Part shown: piece after piece, positions 16,405-23,382 of the stretch
Numbering within the stretch: position 1 is the stretch's first letter
Layout: each line of letters starts with the position of its first letter
Source of the DNA: an uncultured Porphyromonadaceae bacterium
GTDB taxonomy: Bacteria > Bacteroidota > Bacteroidia > Bacteroidales > Muribaculaceae
Assembly (NCBI GenBank): GCA_902491625.1
Contig: CABUIO010000016.1
Span: 1-50,672 of the forward strand
DNA: 50,672 nt
Direction: 5' to 3'
Program-made: the position numbers and the translations under genes
Notes under the pieces: generated by a model
Seen by the model: only the letters and a program-made list of their open reading frames with translations
The model's database searches: none
What the model was told of the DNA's origin: nothing

Positions 16405-16498
16405 CATTGCAAAATTGGGATGAAAAGAGGGATATAGAAAAAAGAGTGTCAATTTTTTACACTCTTTTTGCGAGGTGCCGGGAGTGTGCGCAATTTTG
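16405..16498. promoter_or_regulatory. divergent late promoter candidates around a central hairpin
   Basis: CAATTTTGC is present on both strands, at 16491-16499 (plus) and, as its complement, GCAAAATTG at 16409-16417 (minus). Rightward, TTTG at 16467-16470 lies 20 bp before CAATTTTG. Leftward, a T-run lies about 20 bp before it. A perfect 11-bp hairpin (16439-16449 with 16459-16469) with flanking A and T runs occupies the middle and would terminate either way. The elements differ from the TAnnTTTG consensus at the first base, as expected if a phage activator is needed. Confidence 0.55.
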
Positions 16499-16592
16499 CG
16501 TCGGAAAAGCGAAAGCCGCAGAGTCCGGATCGGGCAATGTCCGGGGAAAAGAGGAAGCGGCAGAGACCTTTCCGCATGATCGGAGTATTAAT

Positions 16593-16666
16593 CGCGGGGT
16601 GGAGCAGCCGGAAGCTCGCCGGGGTCATTTCCCGAGAGGTCGCAGGTTCGAGTCCTGCCCCCGCCA
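16593..16666 (+). tRNA. initiator-like tRNA-Met (anticodon CAU)
   Basis: The stretch folds as a cloverleaf: acceptor CGCGGGG (16593-16599) with CCCCGCC (16659-16665), D arm from GAGC to CTC, anticodon stem ending GGG/CCC with loop GTCATTT (16624-16630), and T arm GCAGG-TTCGAGT-CCTGC (16642-16658). The anticodon CAT lies at 16626-16628. Initiator marks are the mispaired first pair (C1-C72) and the three G-C pairs flanking the anticodon loop. Oddities are U at positions 37 and 38, a six-base variable region and no encoded CCA. It lies inside the prophage, between the late operons, so it is not one of the host's standard genes. Confidence 0.8.
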
Positions 16667-16767
16667 CAACCCAAGTGAAAGAGCCGACCGTCCGGGCGCC
16701 CGGGGTAAAAAACTGCATCCGCAGGAGGGGCACAGCAAGTCCGGACGGTCATTTAAAAGAACAGATC
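16667..16767 (+). ncRNA. structured RNA segment after the tRNA
   Basis: GACCGTCCGG (16686-16695) pairs perfectly with CCGGACGGTC (16741-16750), enclosing further short helices such as CTGC-atc-CGCAG near 16713-16724 and GCCC/GGGGC. It lies between tRNA and terminator on the same predicted transcript and contains no gene. Upstream of the tRNA another helix pair, GCCGC/GCGGC around CCGGA/TCCGG (16515-16560), is visible, so the whole 16505-16842 transcript appears structured. Confidence 0.6.
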
Positions 16768-16842
16768 AAGCCTCAGGGCGCGGCGGAGACACCCCCATCC
16801 CCCATCCCCACAAACCCGCCGCCGCGTCCCGAGGCTTTTTTT
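16768..16842 (+). terminator. strong terminator just before the capsid operon
   Basis: AAGCCTC (16768-16774) pairs with GAGGCTT (16831-16837), inside which GGGCGCGGCGG pairs with CCGCCGCGTCCC; seven T follow. The protease gene starts only ten bases later, so late transcription of the capsid genes from the upstream promoter must pass this terminator. It is either the end of the tRNA transcript or an attenuator. Confidence 0.9.
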
Positions 16843-16852
16843 CAACAGAGGG

Positions 16853-17857
16853 ATGAAAGAGGTAATCATATCGACCGAGGCCGTGAACAGTTACGGCAGC
16901 CGCGTGCTGACATCGGGGATAGACCTGAGCCAGTATGAGCGCAATCCGGTGCTTCTGTGGATGCACCGCCGGAGCTGGGAGCCGGGAGCCATGCCGATCG
17001 GAAGGATCGAGAATCTGCGTGTAGAGGATGGCAAGCTGATAGGCACGCCGGTATTTGACCGGAACGACGACTTTGCCAAGCGGATAGAGAGCAAGTGGGA
17101 AAACGGTTATTTGCGCATGGCGAGTGCCGGGCTGGAGCCGATAGAGACCACGCCGGATCCTTCGCTGGTGTTGCCCGGACAGACGCGCGAAACCGTAACC
17201 CGATCAAAGCTGGTAGAGGTGAGCATAGTGGATATAGGGGGCAACGATGAAGCGCTACAACTATACGGGCAGGAGGGCAAGCTGCTGAAACTTGCCGCCG
17301 GAGAGGATTGCGCAGGGCTGCCGTTGCTCCGGGAGAGAAAAGAAGCCGCCCCCGATACGGACAATGATCTCCGAGAGGGGGAGGAAATCAATAACCCCAA
17401 AATCAATTTAACAGGAATGACAAAAGAACAGTTAGCACTTCTGGGACTGCCGGAGACGGCGACAGAGGAACAGGCGACAGCTGCGCTGACGCTGATGAAG
17501 GGTCGCGCCGAGAGCATCGAGCTTGCGGCAGTCACTCAGGCTGTGGACCAGGCAGTGGCGGAACGCCGGCTGCTGGCGGATCAGCGAGAGCATTACATCA
17601 AGCTCGGCAAAGCCGCGGGCATCGAAATGCTGCGCGAGACACTGAACGCGATTCCCAGACAGCAGAAACCACTTGAGATGATCAATCTGGGGAAACAGTC
17701 GGCTCCGGGAGCCGGAAGCGCACCCGGAGAGGGCTACAAAAAACTGAGCGATGTTCCCGAAGGGGAGCGTCTGGAGCTCCGCAAGAGCAATAAGGGGGAA
17801 TACATGCGCCTGTTCAAGGAGGAATATGGCGTGGAATGTCCGGAACTTGACGATTAA
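16853..17857 (+). CDS. prohead protease with scaffold region, Mu gpI type
   Basis: 334 residues. Residues 1-150 show a caudoviral prohead-protease pattern: STEAVNSYGSRVLTSGIDLSQYERNPVLLWMHRRS with the likely catalytic His in WMHRRS (residue 42), then FAKRIESKWENGYLRMASAGLEP and a KLVEVSIVDIGGNDEAL segment containing the expected Ser. The second half (from about 180) is a helical Glu/Ala-rich scaffold ending in the C-terminal EEYGVECPELDD. In Mu a protease and a scaffold are made from this locus by internal start; a Met at about 17419 (MTKEQLALL) could serve likewise. It heads the plus late operon. Confidence 0.87.
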   Translation: MKEVIISTEAVNSYGSRVLTSGIDLSQYERNPVLLWMHRRSWEPGAMPIGRIENLRVEDGKLIGTPVFDRNDDFAKRIESKWENGYLRMASAGLEPIETTPDPSLVLPGQTRETVTRSKLVEVSIVDIGGNDEALQLYGQEGKLLKLAAGEDCAGLPLLRERKEAAPDTDNDLREGEEINNPKINLTGMTKEQLALLGLPETATEEQATAALTLMKGRAESIELAAVTQAVDQAVAERRLLADQREHYIKLGKAAGIEMLRETLNAIPRQQKPLEMINLGKQSAPGAGSAPGEGYKKLSDVPEGERLELRKSNKGEYMRLFKEEYGVECPELDD

Positions 17858-17873
17858 CCATTAAACGATAATA

Positions 17874-18959
17874 ATGAAAGGGAAATTTTACACAAGGATT
17901 CTCGGCCTGATGAGCATGATGCTGCTGGCCGTGACACTGAACGCCGCGGCGGGAGCGACCGTAGCCGCGGCCCTGGGAGTTGCACCCGGCGCCGGTGCAT
18001 TAGCGGGCAACGCGGTTGCACTTGCCGCGGGACAATTCGCCCCTGCGGGAGCTCTGCGCGCCGGAGTGCTCAAAGAGATATGGACCGGCGAGATGATCAA
18101 GACATTCCGCACGGCCCCGGAGTCGCTTGGGTGGATGCAGAGGATCAGGAGCTACAACCAGTATGTGGAGAATGACGTCATCCACTTCACGGAGATAGGG
18201 GGTGACCCGGCGGTGCTGGTGAACAACACGACGTATCCACTTGCGATCACGGCACTGACGGACGCCGACAAGCCGATCAGTCTGGACAAATTCGACACGG
18301 AGGCGACGCCGGTAACGGATGACGAGCTTCACGCCTGCAGCTACGACAAGATGTCGAGCGTACAGGAGCGCCACCGCGAGGCACTGCGCGAGAAGATAGC
18401 CCAGAAAGCGATCCACGGCATCGCGCCGGACGAGAGCGCAACGGACATCCCCGTGATCAAGACCACGGGCTCGAGCGACGGCACGCGCCTGAAAATGACC
18501 TATGCCGACCTGCTGAACCTGAAGCGTCAGTTTGACAAGATGGGCGTACCGGCCAAGGACCGCGTTCTGGTGCTGTGCAGCGACCATGTGAACGACCTTC
18601 TGGAGACGGAGCAGAAATTCAAGGATCACTACAACATCAACCAGACTGACGGCAAGATCTGCCGCATGTACGGCTTCGACATCTACGAATATGACGGGAC
18701 GCCCTACTACACCATGAGCACCGGCAAGAAGCTGGCGTGGGGAGCGGTTCCGGCAGCGACAGACTCGCGAGCCTCGGTGGCGTTCTACGCCGGCAGGATG
18801 ATGAAGGCGTACGGCAGCACGCAGTTCTATCACAGCGAGGCGAGCAAGGATCCGCTCTACCACCGCAATCTGGTTAACTTCCGCCAGTGGGGCATCTGTC
18901 TGCCTCTGTCGTCGACGAAATGCCGCGCGGCAATAGTGAGCGCCAATGTAAGTGCGTAA
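17874..18959 (+). CDS. major capsid protein candidate (gpT position), with hydrophobic N-terminus
   Basis: 361 residues, following the protease by 16 bases. Residues about 65-361 form a capsid-like domain (ESLGWMQRIRSYNQYVENDVIHFTEIGGDP, ALREKIAQKAIHG, DRVLVLCSDHVNDLL, and the end FRQWGICLPLS). The first 60 residues are peculiar: a basic start, a stretch like a signal peptide (ILGLMSMMLLAVTLNAAAGA) and Ala/Gly-rich repeats. This would be a delta-type scaffold removed by the protease if processed, as in other phages with N-terminal scaffolds. Order protease then capsid is that of Mu. Confidence 0.85.
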   Translation: MKGKFYTRILGLMSMMLLAVTLNAAAGATVAAALGVAPGAGALAGNAVALAAGQFAPAGALRAGVLKEIWTGEMIKTFRTAPESLGWMQRIRSYNQYVENDVIHFTEIGGDPAVLVNNTTYPLAITALTDADKPISLDKFDTEATPVTDDELHACSYDKMSSVQERHREALREKIAQKAIHGIAPDESATDIPVIKTTGSSDGTRLKMTYADLLNLKRQFDKMGVPAKDRVLVLCSDHVNDLLETEQKFKDHYNINQTDGKICRMYGFDIYEYDGTPYYTMSTGKKLAWGAVPAATDSRASVAFYAGRMMKAYGSTQFYHSEASKDPLYHRNLVNFRQWGICLPLSSTKCRAAIVSANVSA

Positions 18960-18971
18960 CCGCAAAGCCGA

Positions 18972-19601
18972 ATGACAACACTAAGGAAAGGCAGCAGAGG
19001 CGCGGAGGTCAAGACCCTGCAAAGGAAACTGAACCTCATGGCCGACGGTATTTTCGGGCCATTGACCGAGGAAGCGGTCAAGGAGCTGCAAAAGGCCAAG
19101 GGGCTGACGCCAGATGGCGTTGTCGGTGCCCGGACATGGGCCGCTCTGGGTGTATCTGCCGGCGGCCGTAATGTCGATGAAATCATATTGCACTGCACGG
19201 CCACGCCCGAGGGGGAGGAATTTTCCAACGCCCAGATCAAGGCGTCGCACCTTGCGCGGGGATTTTCGGACATAGGCTACCACTATGTTATCGGCCTTAA
19301 CGGCGAGGTGCGCCGTGGACGCGCGGAGGCGATAGCCGGGGCGCACTGCAAGGGGCACAACACGCGGTCAATCGGCATCAGCTATGTGGGCGGCTGCCCG
19401 CCGCGCACAACTCCGGGCTGGAAAAAAAAGGGCAAGGACACGCGCACGGCGGCTCAGGAGGCCGCGCTTGTGAAGCTGGTAAAAGAGCTGCTCAGGCAAT
19501 ACCCCGGCGCGAGGGTACACGGTCACAATGAATTCGCCAACAAGTGGTGTCCGAGCTTCAACGTAAAAACATGGCTTGCGAAAGCGGGCTTCAAACAGTA
19601 A
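18972..19601 (+). CDS. endolysin: peptidoglycan-binding domain plus N-acetylmuramoyl-L-alanine amidase
   Basis: 209 residues. Residues 1-65 are a PG_binding_1 domain (GSRGAEVKTLQRKLNLMADGIFGP…AVKELQKAKGLTPDGVVGARTWAAL). Residues 72-205 are an Amidase_2/T7-lysozyme-like domain with EIILHCTAT (first zinc His), GYHYVIGLNGEVRRGR, the HCKGHNTRSIGISYVGG loop and HGHNEFANKWCPSFNV providing the final His and Cys ligands. It degrades host murein at lysis. It is the first of three lysis-type genes. Confidence 0.93.
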   Translation: MTTLRKGSRGAEVKTLQRKLNLMADGIFGPLTEEAVKELQKAKGLTPDGVVGARTWAALGVSAGGRNVDEIILHCTATPEGEEFSNAQIKASHLARGFSDIGYHYVIGLNGEVRRGRAEAIAGAHCKGHNTRSIGISYVGGCPPRTTPGWKKKGKDTRTAAQEAALVKLVKELLRQYPGARVHGHNEFANKWCPSFNVKTWLAKAGFKQ

Positions 19602-19608
19602 CGCATGA

Positions 19609-20061
19609 ATGAGCGGCGAAATAATAACGATCATAGTGTCGGCGCTTGTGGCGGCGATAGCCACCCCGGTAGGTGCATGGGTAGGGAGCCGGCTGATGCG
19701 CGCCAAGTATCAGGCCGAAGTGGATCAGCTGCGGGCGGAGATGAAGGACAAGCTCGCGGAGGTGAAGAGCCACGAGCTGGAGAATGTGCGCAAGGCGTCG
19801 GACATACTGATGGAGAGTATTGTTCCGCCGCTCCAAAAGGAAATAAACAATTTACGCAATGATGTTCAGAGACTCAACAAGGCGCTTGAGCGCATCTGGG
19901 GCTGTCCTCATATTGACCGCTGTCCTGTCAGGTATGAGCTGCTCGACACCGCGCAAGGCGGCGTCGGAGCGGTGGGAGACAAGGACGGAGGCGACGGCCG
20001 GGAGGGAGAGCAGGCGGGCGGAGAGCGTGGAGAGCGAGCGCGCGGCGATCCTCAGGATTGA
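19609..20061 (+). CDS. membrane-anchored coiled-coil protein, i-spanin-like or DUF2730-like
   Basis: 150 residues. The N-terminus has one membrane segment (ITIIVSALVAAIATPVGAWVG, residues 5-25), followed by a long coiled coil (LRAEMKDKLAEVKSHELENVRKA to about 95), a CPHIDRCPV pair of cysteines and a Gly/Asp-rich tail. The architecture fits an inner-membrane spanin (Rz) and also the DUF2730 proteins found here in Mu-like phages. It lies eight bases after the endolysin, and the next lysis gene starts inside it in another frame, as Rz1 does in Rz. Confidence 0.78.
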   Translation: MSGEIITIIVSALVAAIATPVGAWVGSRLMRAKYQAEVDQLRAEMKDKLAEVKSHELENVRKASDILMESIVPPLQKEINNLRNDVQRLNKALERIWGCPHIDRCPVRYELLDTAQGGVGAVGDKDGGDGREGEQAGGERGERARGDPQD

Positions 20062-20512
20062 CCGGGAGCTACGCGGACTGATTTGGACGGAGCTTGAGAT
20101 CGGGAGCGCCCCGGGCTTCTTAGCCGAGGCATCGGACACGTTGTCGCCGGGGAGTCTGCCGGGAGCGGATCCGGCCAAAAATGGCCGGACACAAGGCCGG
20201 ACACAAGGCCGGACAAGGCTCCGCCATGGGATGGCGGAGCCACCGGGCATACGGTTTCGACAGCTGCGGCTTGAGGGTGCAAGCGAGACAGGCCTGGAGG
20301 GATCGCTGGAGAGCGCGGCGGGGGAGCTGAGCGCGACCGAGAACGCGACGACCGGGAAAAAGGTGTCGGCGATCCGGGAGAGCAGGAAGGAGACCCGGGA
20401 TCCTGGCCTGTTGGAACGGGCGAAGGGCACTTTCCGGGCATTAGGGACAATAATGATCCTGGCGGCAGCCGGGTGGATATTTTACAAAATCAAGAAACGA
20501 AAAACGACATGA
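19859..20512 (+). CDS. lipoprotein with C-terminal membrane segment, spanin candidate
   Basis: 217 residues. The start MMFRDSTRRL is followed by a hydrophobic stretch and the lipobox LSGMSC, so a lipid-linked Cys near residue 28 is expected. The middle is charged and low in complexity, including three repeats of GRTQ. Close to the end lies a membrane segment GTIMILAAAGWIFYKI and a basic KKRK. Lipobox plus C-terminal membrane segment is the layout of a unimolecular spanin. It overlaps the preceding gene by about 200 bases in another frame and its stop overlaps the next start. Confidence 0.75.
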   Translation: MMFRDSTRRLSASGAVLILTAVLSGMSCSTPRKAASERWETRTEATAGRESRRAESVESERAAILRIDRELRGLIWTELEIGSAPGFLAEASDTLSPGSLPGADPAKNGRTQGRTQGRTRLRHGMAEPPGIRFRQLRLEGASETGLEGSLESAAGELSATENATTGKKVSAIRESRKETRDPGLLERAKGTFRALGTIMILAAAGWIFYKIKKRKTT

Positions 20513-20859
20513 GCGAAGAAACGAAAAACAAGACCGCCGCTGATACAGTAGCGGAGAATGTGCAGGCCATAGGCGAGGCGGCCGCTGCAAATGCGGCGAG
20601 TGGCGATGAAGTGGCGAAAGCGGCGGCCGCGGTTGCCTCCGCATCCGGCAAACCATCCAAGCAGAAACCGGGCAATACAAAGTCCAAAGCGGCGGCCGCG
20701 ACCGGCGCTCTGAGGGCGACGGGGCTTGCGGCGTGCAAGCTCCACGGCCTGAAAGCCGTATGGGTAACGGACGACGGGCAGTGCTTTGCCCGGGAGAATG
20801 ACGCCAGGGCGCACTGCAAGAATCTTCAGAACCACGAACCCTTAAAAGTGGAGGCGTGA
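20509..20859 (+). CDS. Ala/Lys-rich protein before the tail sheath (gp35-like position)
   Basis: 116 residues starting at MSEETKNKTAAD, chosen over 20473 because that upstream part lies inside the preceding gene. The first 75 residues are low-complexity (AAAANAASGDEVAKAAAAV); the end is a small globular part, LKAVWVTDDGQCFARENDARAHCKN. Mu-like phages often carry a similar short protein (gp35/HI1506 type) here, whose function is not known. It overlaps the sheath start by one base. Confidence 0.75.
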   Translation: MSEETKNKTAADTVAENVQAIGEAAAANAASGDEVAKAAAAVASASGKPSKQKPGNTKSKAAAATGALRATGLAACKLHGLKAVWVTDDGQCFARENDARAHCKNLQNHEPLKVEA

Positions 20860-22037
20860 TGGGAACAAGTCTGAAAGTCATAAGGGAGAACGGGAATGTG
20901 GCGAAGAGCCTGCCCGGGGAGGACCATATAACGGGTCTTGTGTTCTACATGGGGGCGTCGGAGATTCCGGACGGCTTCAAGACCGAGCGTGTTCAGGCGC
21001 TGAGCACCCTGGAGGGAGCGGAGCGAGCCGGGATCAGAGCGGATGCGGAGGCATGGAGCGTGAGAGCGGTCCACTATCATCTGAGCGAGCTGTTTAGGGT
21101 TAACCCGGCTGTGAGCCTGTATGTGGGTATTTTCGAGAAGCCGGACGGGGCGCAGACCTTCGCTGAGGTGAAGAGCGTGCAGAACTACGCCGGGGGCCGG
21201 ATAAGGCAGCTTGGGGTCTGGTGCGGGGACCGGGATCTGAGCGGGGACGACCTGACGGCCCTTGAGGGTGTGGCGGACGCTCTTGCGGAGGAGGAGTCGG
21301 AAGTGTCGGTTGTCTATGCGCCGAGAGTGGCGAAGGCGGGGACATTGCCGACGGATCTTGCGGGAGAGGGCAAGAGCCGCGTGAGCGTCGTGATCGGCCA
21401 GGCGGGGAGCGGCGAGGGAGCGGAGCTGTACAAGGACAAAGCCAATGCAGGCAAAGCGAGTGTGAGCGGTCTGGGTGTTGTCGTGGGACTTCTGAGCCGG
21501 GCGAAGGTGCATGAGAGCATCGCGTGGGTGAGGGAGTTTGCGACGGGTATCAGTCTGCCGGCGCTGGGAGACGGCACGTTGCTGCGGGATTTGGACAAGG
21601 CTCTTGTGGAGACTCTGGACGAGACGGGTCGCTACCTTTTCTTTGTCACGCATACGGGGCTGGCGGGGAGCTACATGAACGACAGCCACACGATGGATCT
21701 GGCGACGAGCGACTACGCGAGTATCGAGAGCGTGCGGACGATGGACAAGGCGGTGAGGGGGATCAGGACCTACCTGAAGCCTGAGCTTGGAGGAAATGTC
21801 TATATCGACGCAGAGACGGGTAGGCTTGCGAGCTACAGTGTGTCGCATCTGGAGACTGTGGCGAACCGAGCACTTGAGGCAATGGAGCGGAGCGGGGAGC
21901 TGAGCGGCTACCGTGTTGAGATCGATGGGGACCAGGATGTGGCGTCGAGCGGGACCGTGGAGATCGTTGTGAGGTGTGTCGGGGTTGCGGTGATGCGCAG
22001 GATAAGGATCCGGATCGGGTTCGCGACGTCGCTGTGA
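20859..22037 (+). CDS. contractile tail sheath protein
   Basis: 392 residues from the second Met (MGTSLKV). Typical sheath features: an N-terminal ENGNVAKSLPGEDHITGLVFY, a middle VSVVIGQAGSGEGAELY, and a C-terminal domain with RYLFFVTHTGLAGSYMNDSHTMDLATSDYASIESVRTMDKAVRGI (residues about 255-300), the conserved core that joins to the tube, and a final strand GTVEIVVRCVGVAVMRRI. It is followed by the tube gene. The call implies a myovirus tail, as in Mu. Confidence 0.93.
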   Translation: MGTSLKVIRENGNVAKSLPGEDHITGLVFYMGASEIPDGFKTERVQALSTLEGAERAGIRADAEAWSVRAVHYHLSELFRVNPAVSLYVGIFEKPDGAQTFAEVKSVQNYAGGRIRQLGVWCGDRDLSGDDLTALEGVADALAEEESEVSVVYAPRVAKAGTLPTDLAGEGKSRVSVVIGQAGSGEGAELYKDKANAGKASVSGLGVVVGLLSRAKVHESIAWVREFATGISLPALGDGTLLRDLDKALVETLDETGRYLFFVTHTGLAGSYMNDSHTMDLATSDYASIESVRTMDKAVRGIRTYLKPELGGNVYIDAETGRLASYSVSHLETVANRALEAMERSGELSGYRVEIDGDQDVASSGTVEIVVRCVGVAVMRRIRIRIGFATSL

Positions 22038-22077
22038 AGGGGGTCAGTAAAGAGAACTTAAAAACAGGAGAAAGAGT

Positions 22078-22524
22078 ATGGCAAGTATAATCAACAACGG
22101 CATTCCGCTGGTGAACGGTATGCTGTATGCGTGGGCTGACGTGACGACTGTGGTAGGTGGAGTTCCGATCACGGGTATCACGGGAGTGGAATATGGTGAC
22201 AACCAGGATGTGGTTAACAAATACGGAGGGGGTCGCCATCCGGTGGGGAGGGCTAAGGGCCGTATCACACCGAGCGGGAAGCTGGTGCTGTATCAGGAGG
22301 AGGTCGAGGCTCTTCAGCGCAACGCGGTGAACGGCAGGCTTCAGGATCTTCCGCCCTTTGACGTGCTGGTGCAGTATCTGTCGGACAACGGTATGATCGT
22401 GACGGACAAGATACGCAACTGTCATTTCAGCGGTAACAGCAGGAAATGGAAGGAGGGAGACACCGGCCAGGAGGTTGAGCTGGATCTTGTGCCGTCGCAT
22501 ATCGAATGGGGAGCGAAGGCGTGA
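22078..22524 (+). CDS. tail tube protein, gpM type
   Basis: 148 residues, beta-rich with little else: PLVNGMLYAWADVTTVVGGVPITGITGVEYGDNQDVVNKYGGGRHPVGRAKG and later GQEVELDLVPSHIEWG. Position directly after the sheath and the length fit the tube protein of Mu-like phages (gpM). An AAAACAGGAGAAAG ribosome site lies in the leader. It forms the rigid inner tube inside the sheath. Confidence 0.9.
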   Translation: MASIINNGIPLVNGMLYAWADVTTVVGGVPITGITGVEYGDNQDVVNKYGGGRHPVGRAKGRITPSGKLVLYQEEVEALQRNAVNGRLQDLPPFDVLVQYLSDNGMIVTDKIRNCHFSGNSRKWKEGDTGQEVELDLVPSHIEWGAKA

Positions 22525-22598
22525 TGGTGATAAGGCCCATAGGGCTGACGGGGCAAATAACAAGATTATAAACGATTAAACAACAATGTAGAAGAGAT

Positions 22599-22934
22599 AT
22601 GGAAAAAGAGAATAACGGAACAGTGTTTGACGGTGGAGTGGATGATCTTCAGGTGAAGAAGTGGAAGGCGTTGCACCGGAAGGTGTACCGCATAGAGATC
22701 GATGACGATGGGGAGAGGCATGTGGGTTATTTCAAGCGTCCGGACTTCGCTACGATGAAGGCTGTGATGAAGGTGAGCAAGACGGACGAAGTCGAGGCGG
22801 GCAAGGTTCTGTTCGAGAATTGTTTTCTTGGCGGAAGCGGAGAGCTGAGGAGCGACGCGGTGCTTTTCATGGGGGTTCAGTCGCAGCTGGGGAAGCTTCT
22901 GACGGGCTGCACGGGAAGCCTAAAAAACTTGTAG
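22599..22934 (+). CDS. tail assembly chaperone, short form
   Basis: 111 residues with VKKWKALHRKVYRIEIDDDGERHVGYFKRPDFATMKAVMKVSKTDE, the usual start of Mu-like gp41-type chaperones, ending SLKNL. A slippery heptamer A-AAA-AAC (22922-22928) lies three codons before the stop, so a fraction of ribosomes should continue into the longer product. It lies before the tape measure, as in lambda G/GT. The two forms are thought to coat the tape measure during tail growth. Confidence 0.92.
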   Translation: MEKENNGTVFDGGVDDLQVKKWKALHRKVYRIEIDDDGERHVGYFKRPDFATMKAVMKVSKTDEVEAGKVLFENCFLGGSGELRSDAVLFMGVQSQLGKLLTGCTGSLKNL

Positions 22935-23149
22935 CGGCGCACACTTTGTCGGAGCGGGACGATGAGGACGGCTTCGCGAAGGGGTGCGCCCTGATCCGGT
23001 CGAATCTGCATGTGGATGCGGACGGGATAGAGAGCGAGGAGGAATGGGCGCGGCTTTACGGGGAGGCGGTGTGGCTTGAGGGGTGGCGTGCCCGGAATCT
23101 CGGGGAGCTGCTTTGCCGGGTGTTCGGGGGTGGTGGTGGAGAGAGATGA
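22599..23149 (+). CDS. tail assembly chaperone, long form by -1 ribosomal frameshift
   Basis: The -1 shift on A-AAA-AAC at 22922-22928 joins the short form to the frame that reads KKLVAAHTLSERDDED and on to VFGGGGGER. The combined product has about 183 residues. The canonical position (0-frame codons AAA AAC) and the intact downstream frame agree with the lambda G-T and Mu gp41/42 scheme. The extension has a YGEAVWLEGWRARN helical end, as in other T-type extensions. No hairpin was worked out downstream. Confidence 0.85.
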
Positions 23150-23161
23150 CTGGTGCAGTGG

Positions 23162-23335
23162 TCAGCGTCGTTTTCCGGGACGGGAGGAGATGAATCCGAA
23201 GGGGAGTAAAAATGAGAATGATTGACCGCGGGCGAAAGCTATGATGATGCTGAGGATGGCGAAGATGCATCCGAGGAGTCCGATGAACAGGAACAGGCCG
23301 AATAGGAGCCCGAAGATGGAGATGAGAAGATCCAT
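23162..23335 (-). CDS. small hydrophobic membrane protein on the opposite strand
   Basis: 57 codons starting MDLLISIFGLLFGLF, with two closely packed hydrophobic segments (about residues 3-36, with IFAILSIIIAFARG) and a basic end SSRPGKRR. It lies in the gap between chaperone and tape measure, on the minus strand. Upstream on its own strand, TTG and TATATTCG are separated by about 20 bp, a weak promoter candidate. Possible roles are holin or a superinfection-exclusion protein. It is too short to recognise a family, but the gap would otherwise be empty. Confidence 0.45.
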   Translation of the reverse strand: MDLLISIFGLLFGLFLFIGLLGCIFAILSIIIAFARGQSFSFLLPFGFISSRPGKRR

Positions 23336-23382
23336 ATAAATGATTTTGAACTACAGTGCGAATATAATAAAAAAAACGCGTC

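Noticed and set aside
16401..16938. Plus-strand frames of about 150 residues across the RNA region
   Set aside because: They are translations of the tRNA and terminator (SREVAGSSPAPATT-type strings are typical of tRNA genes).
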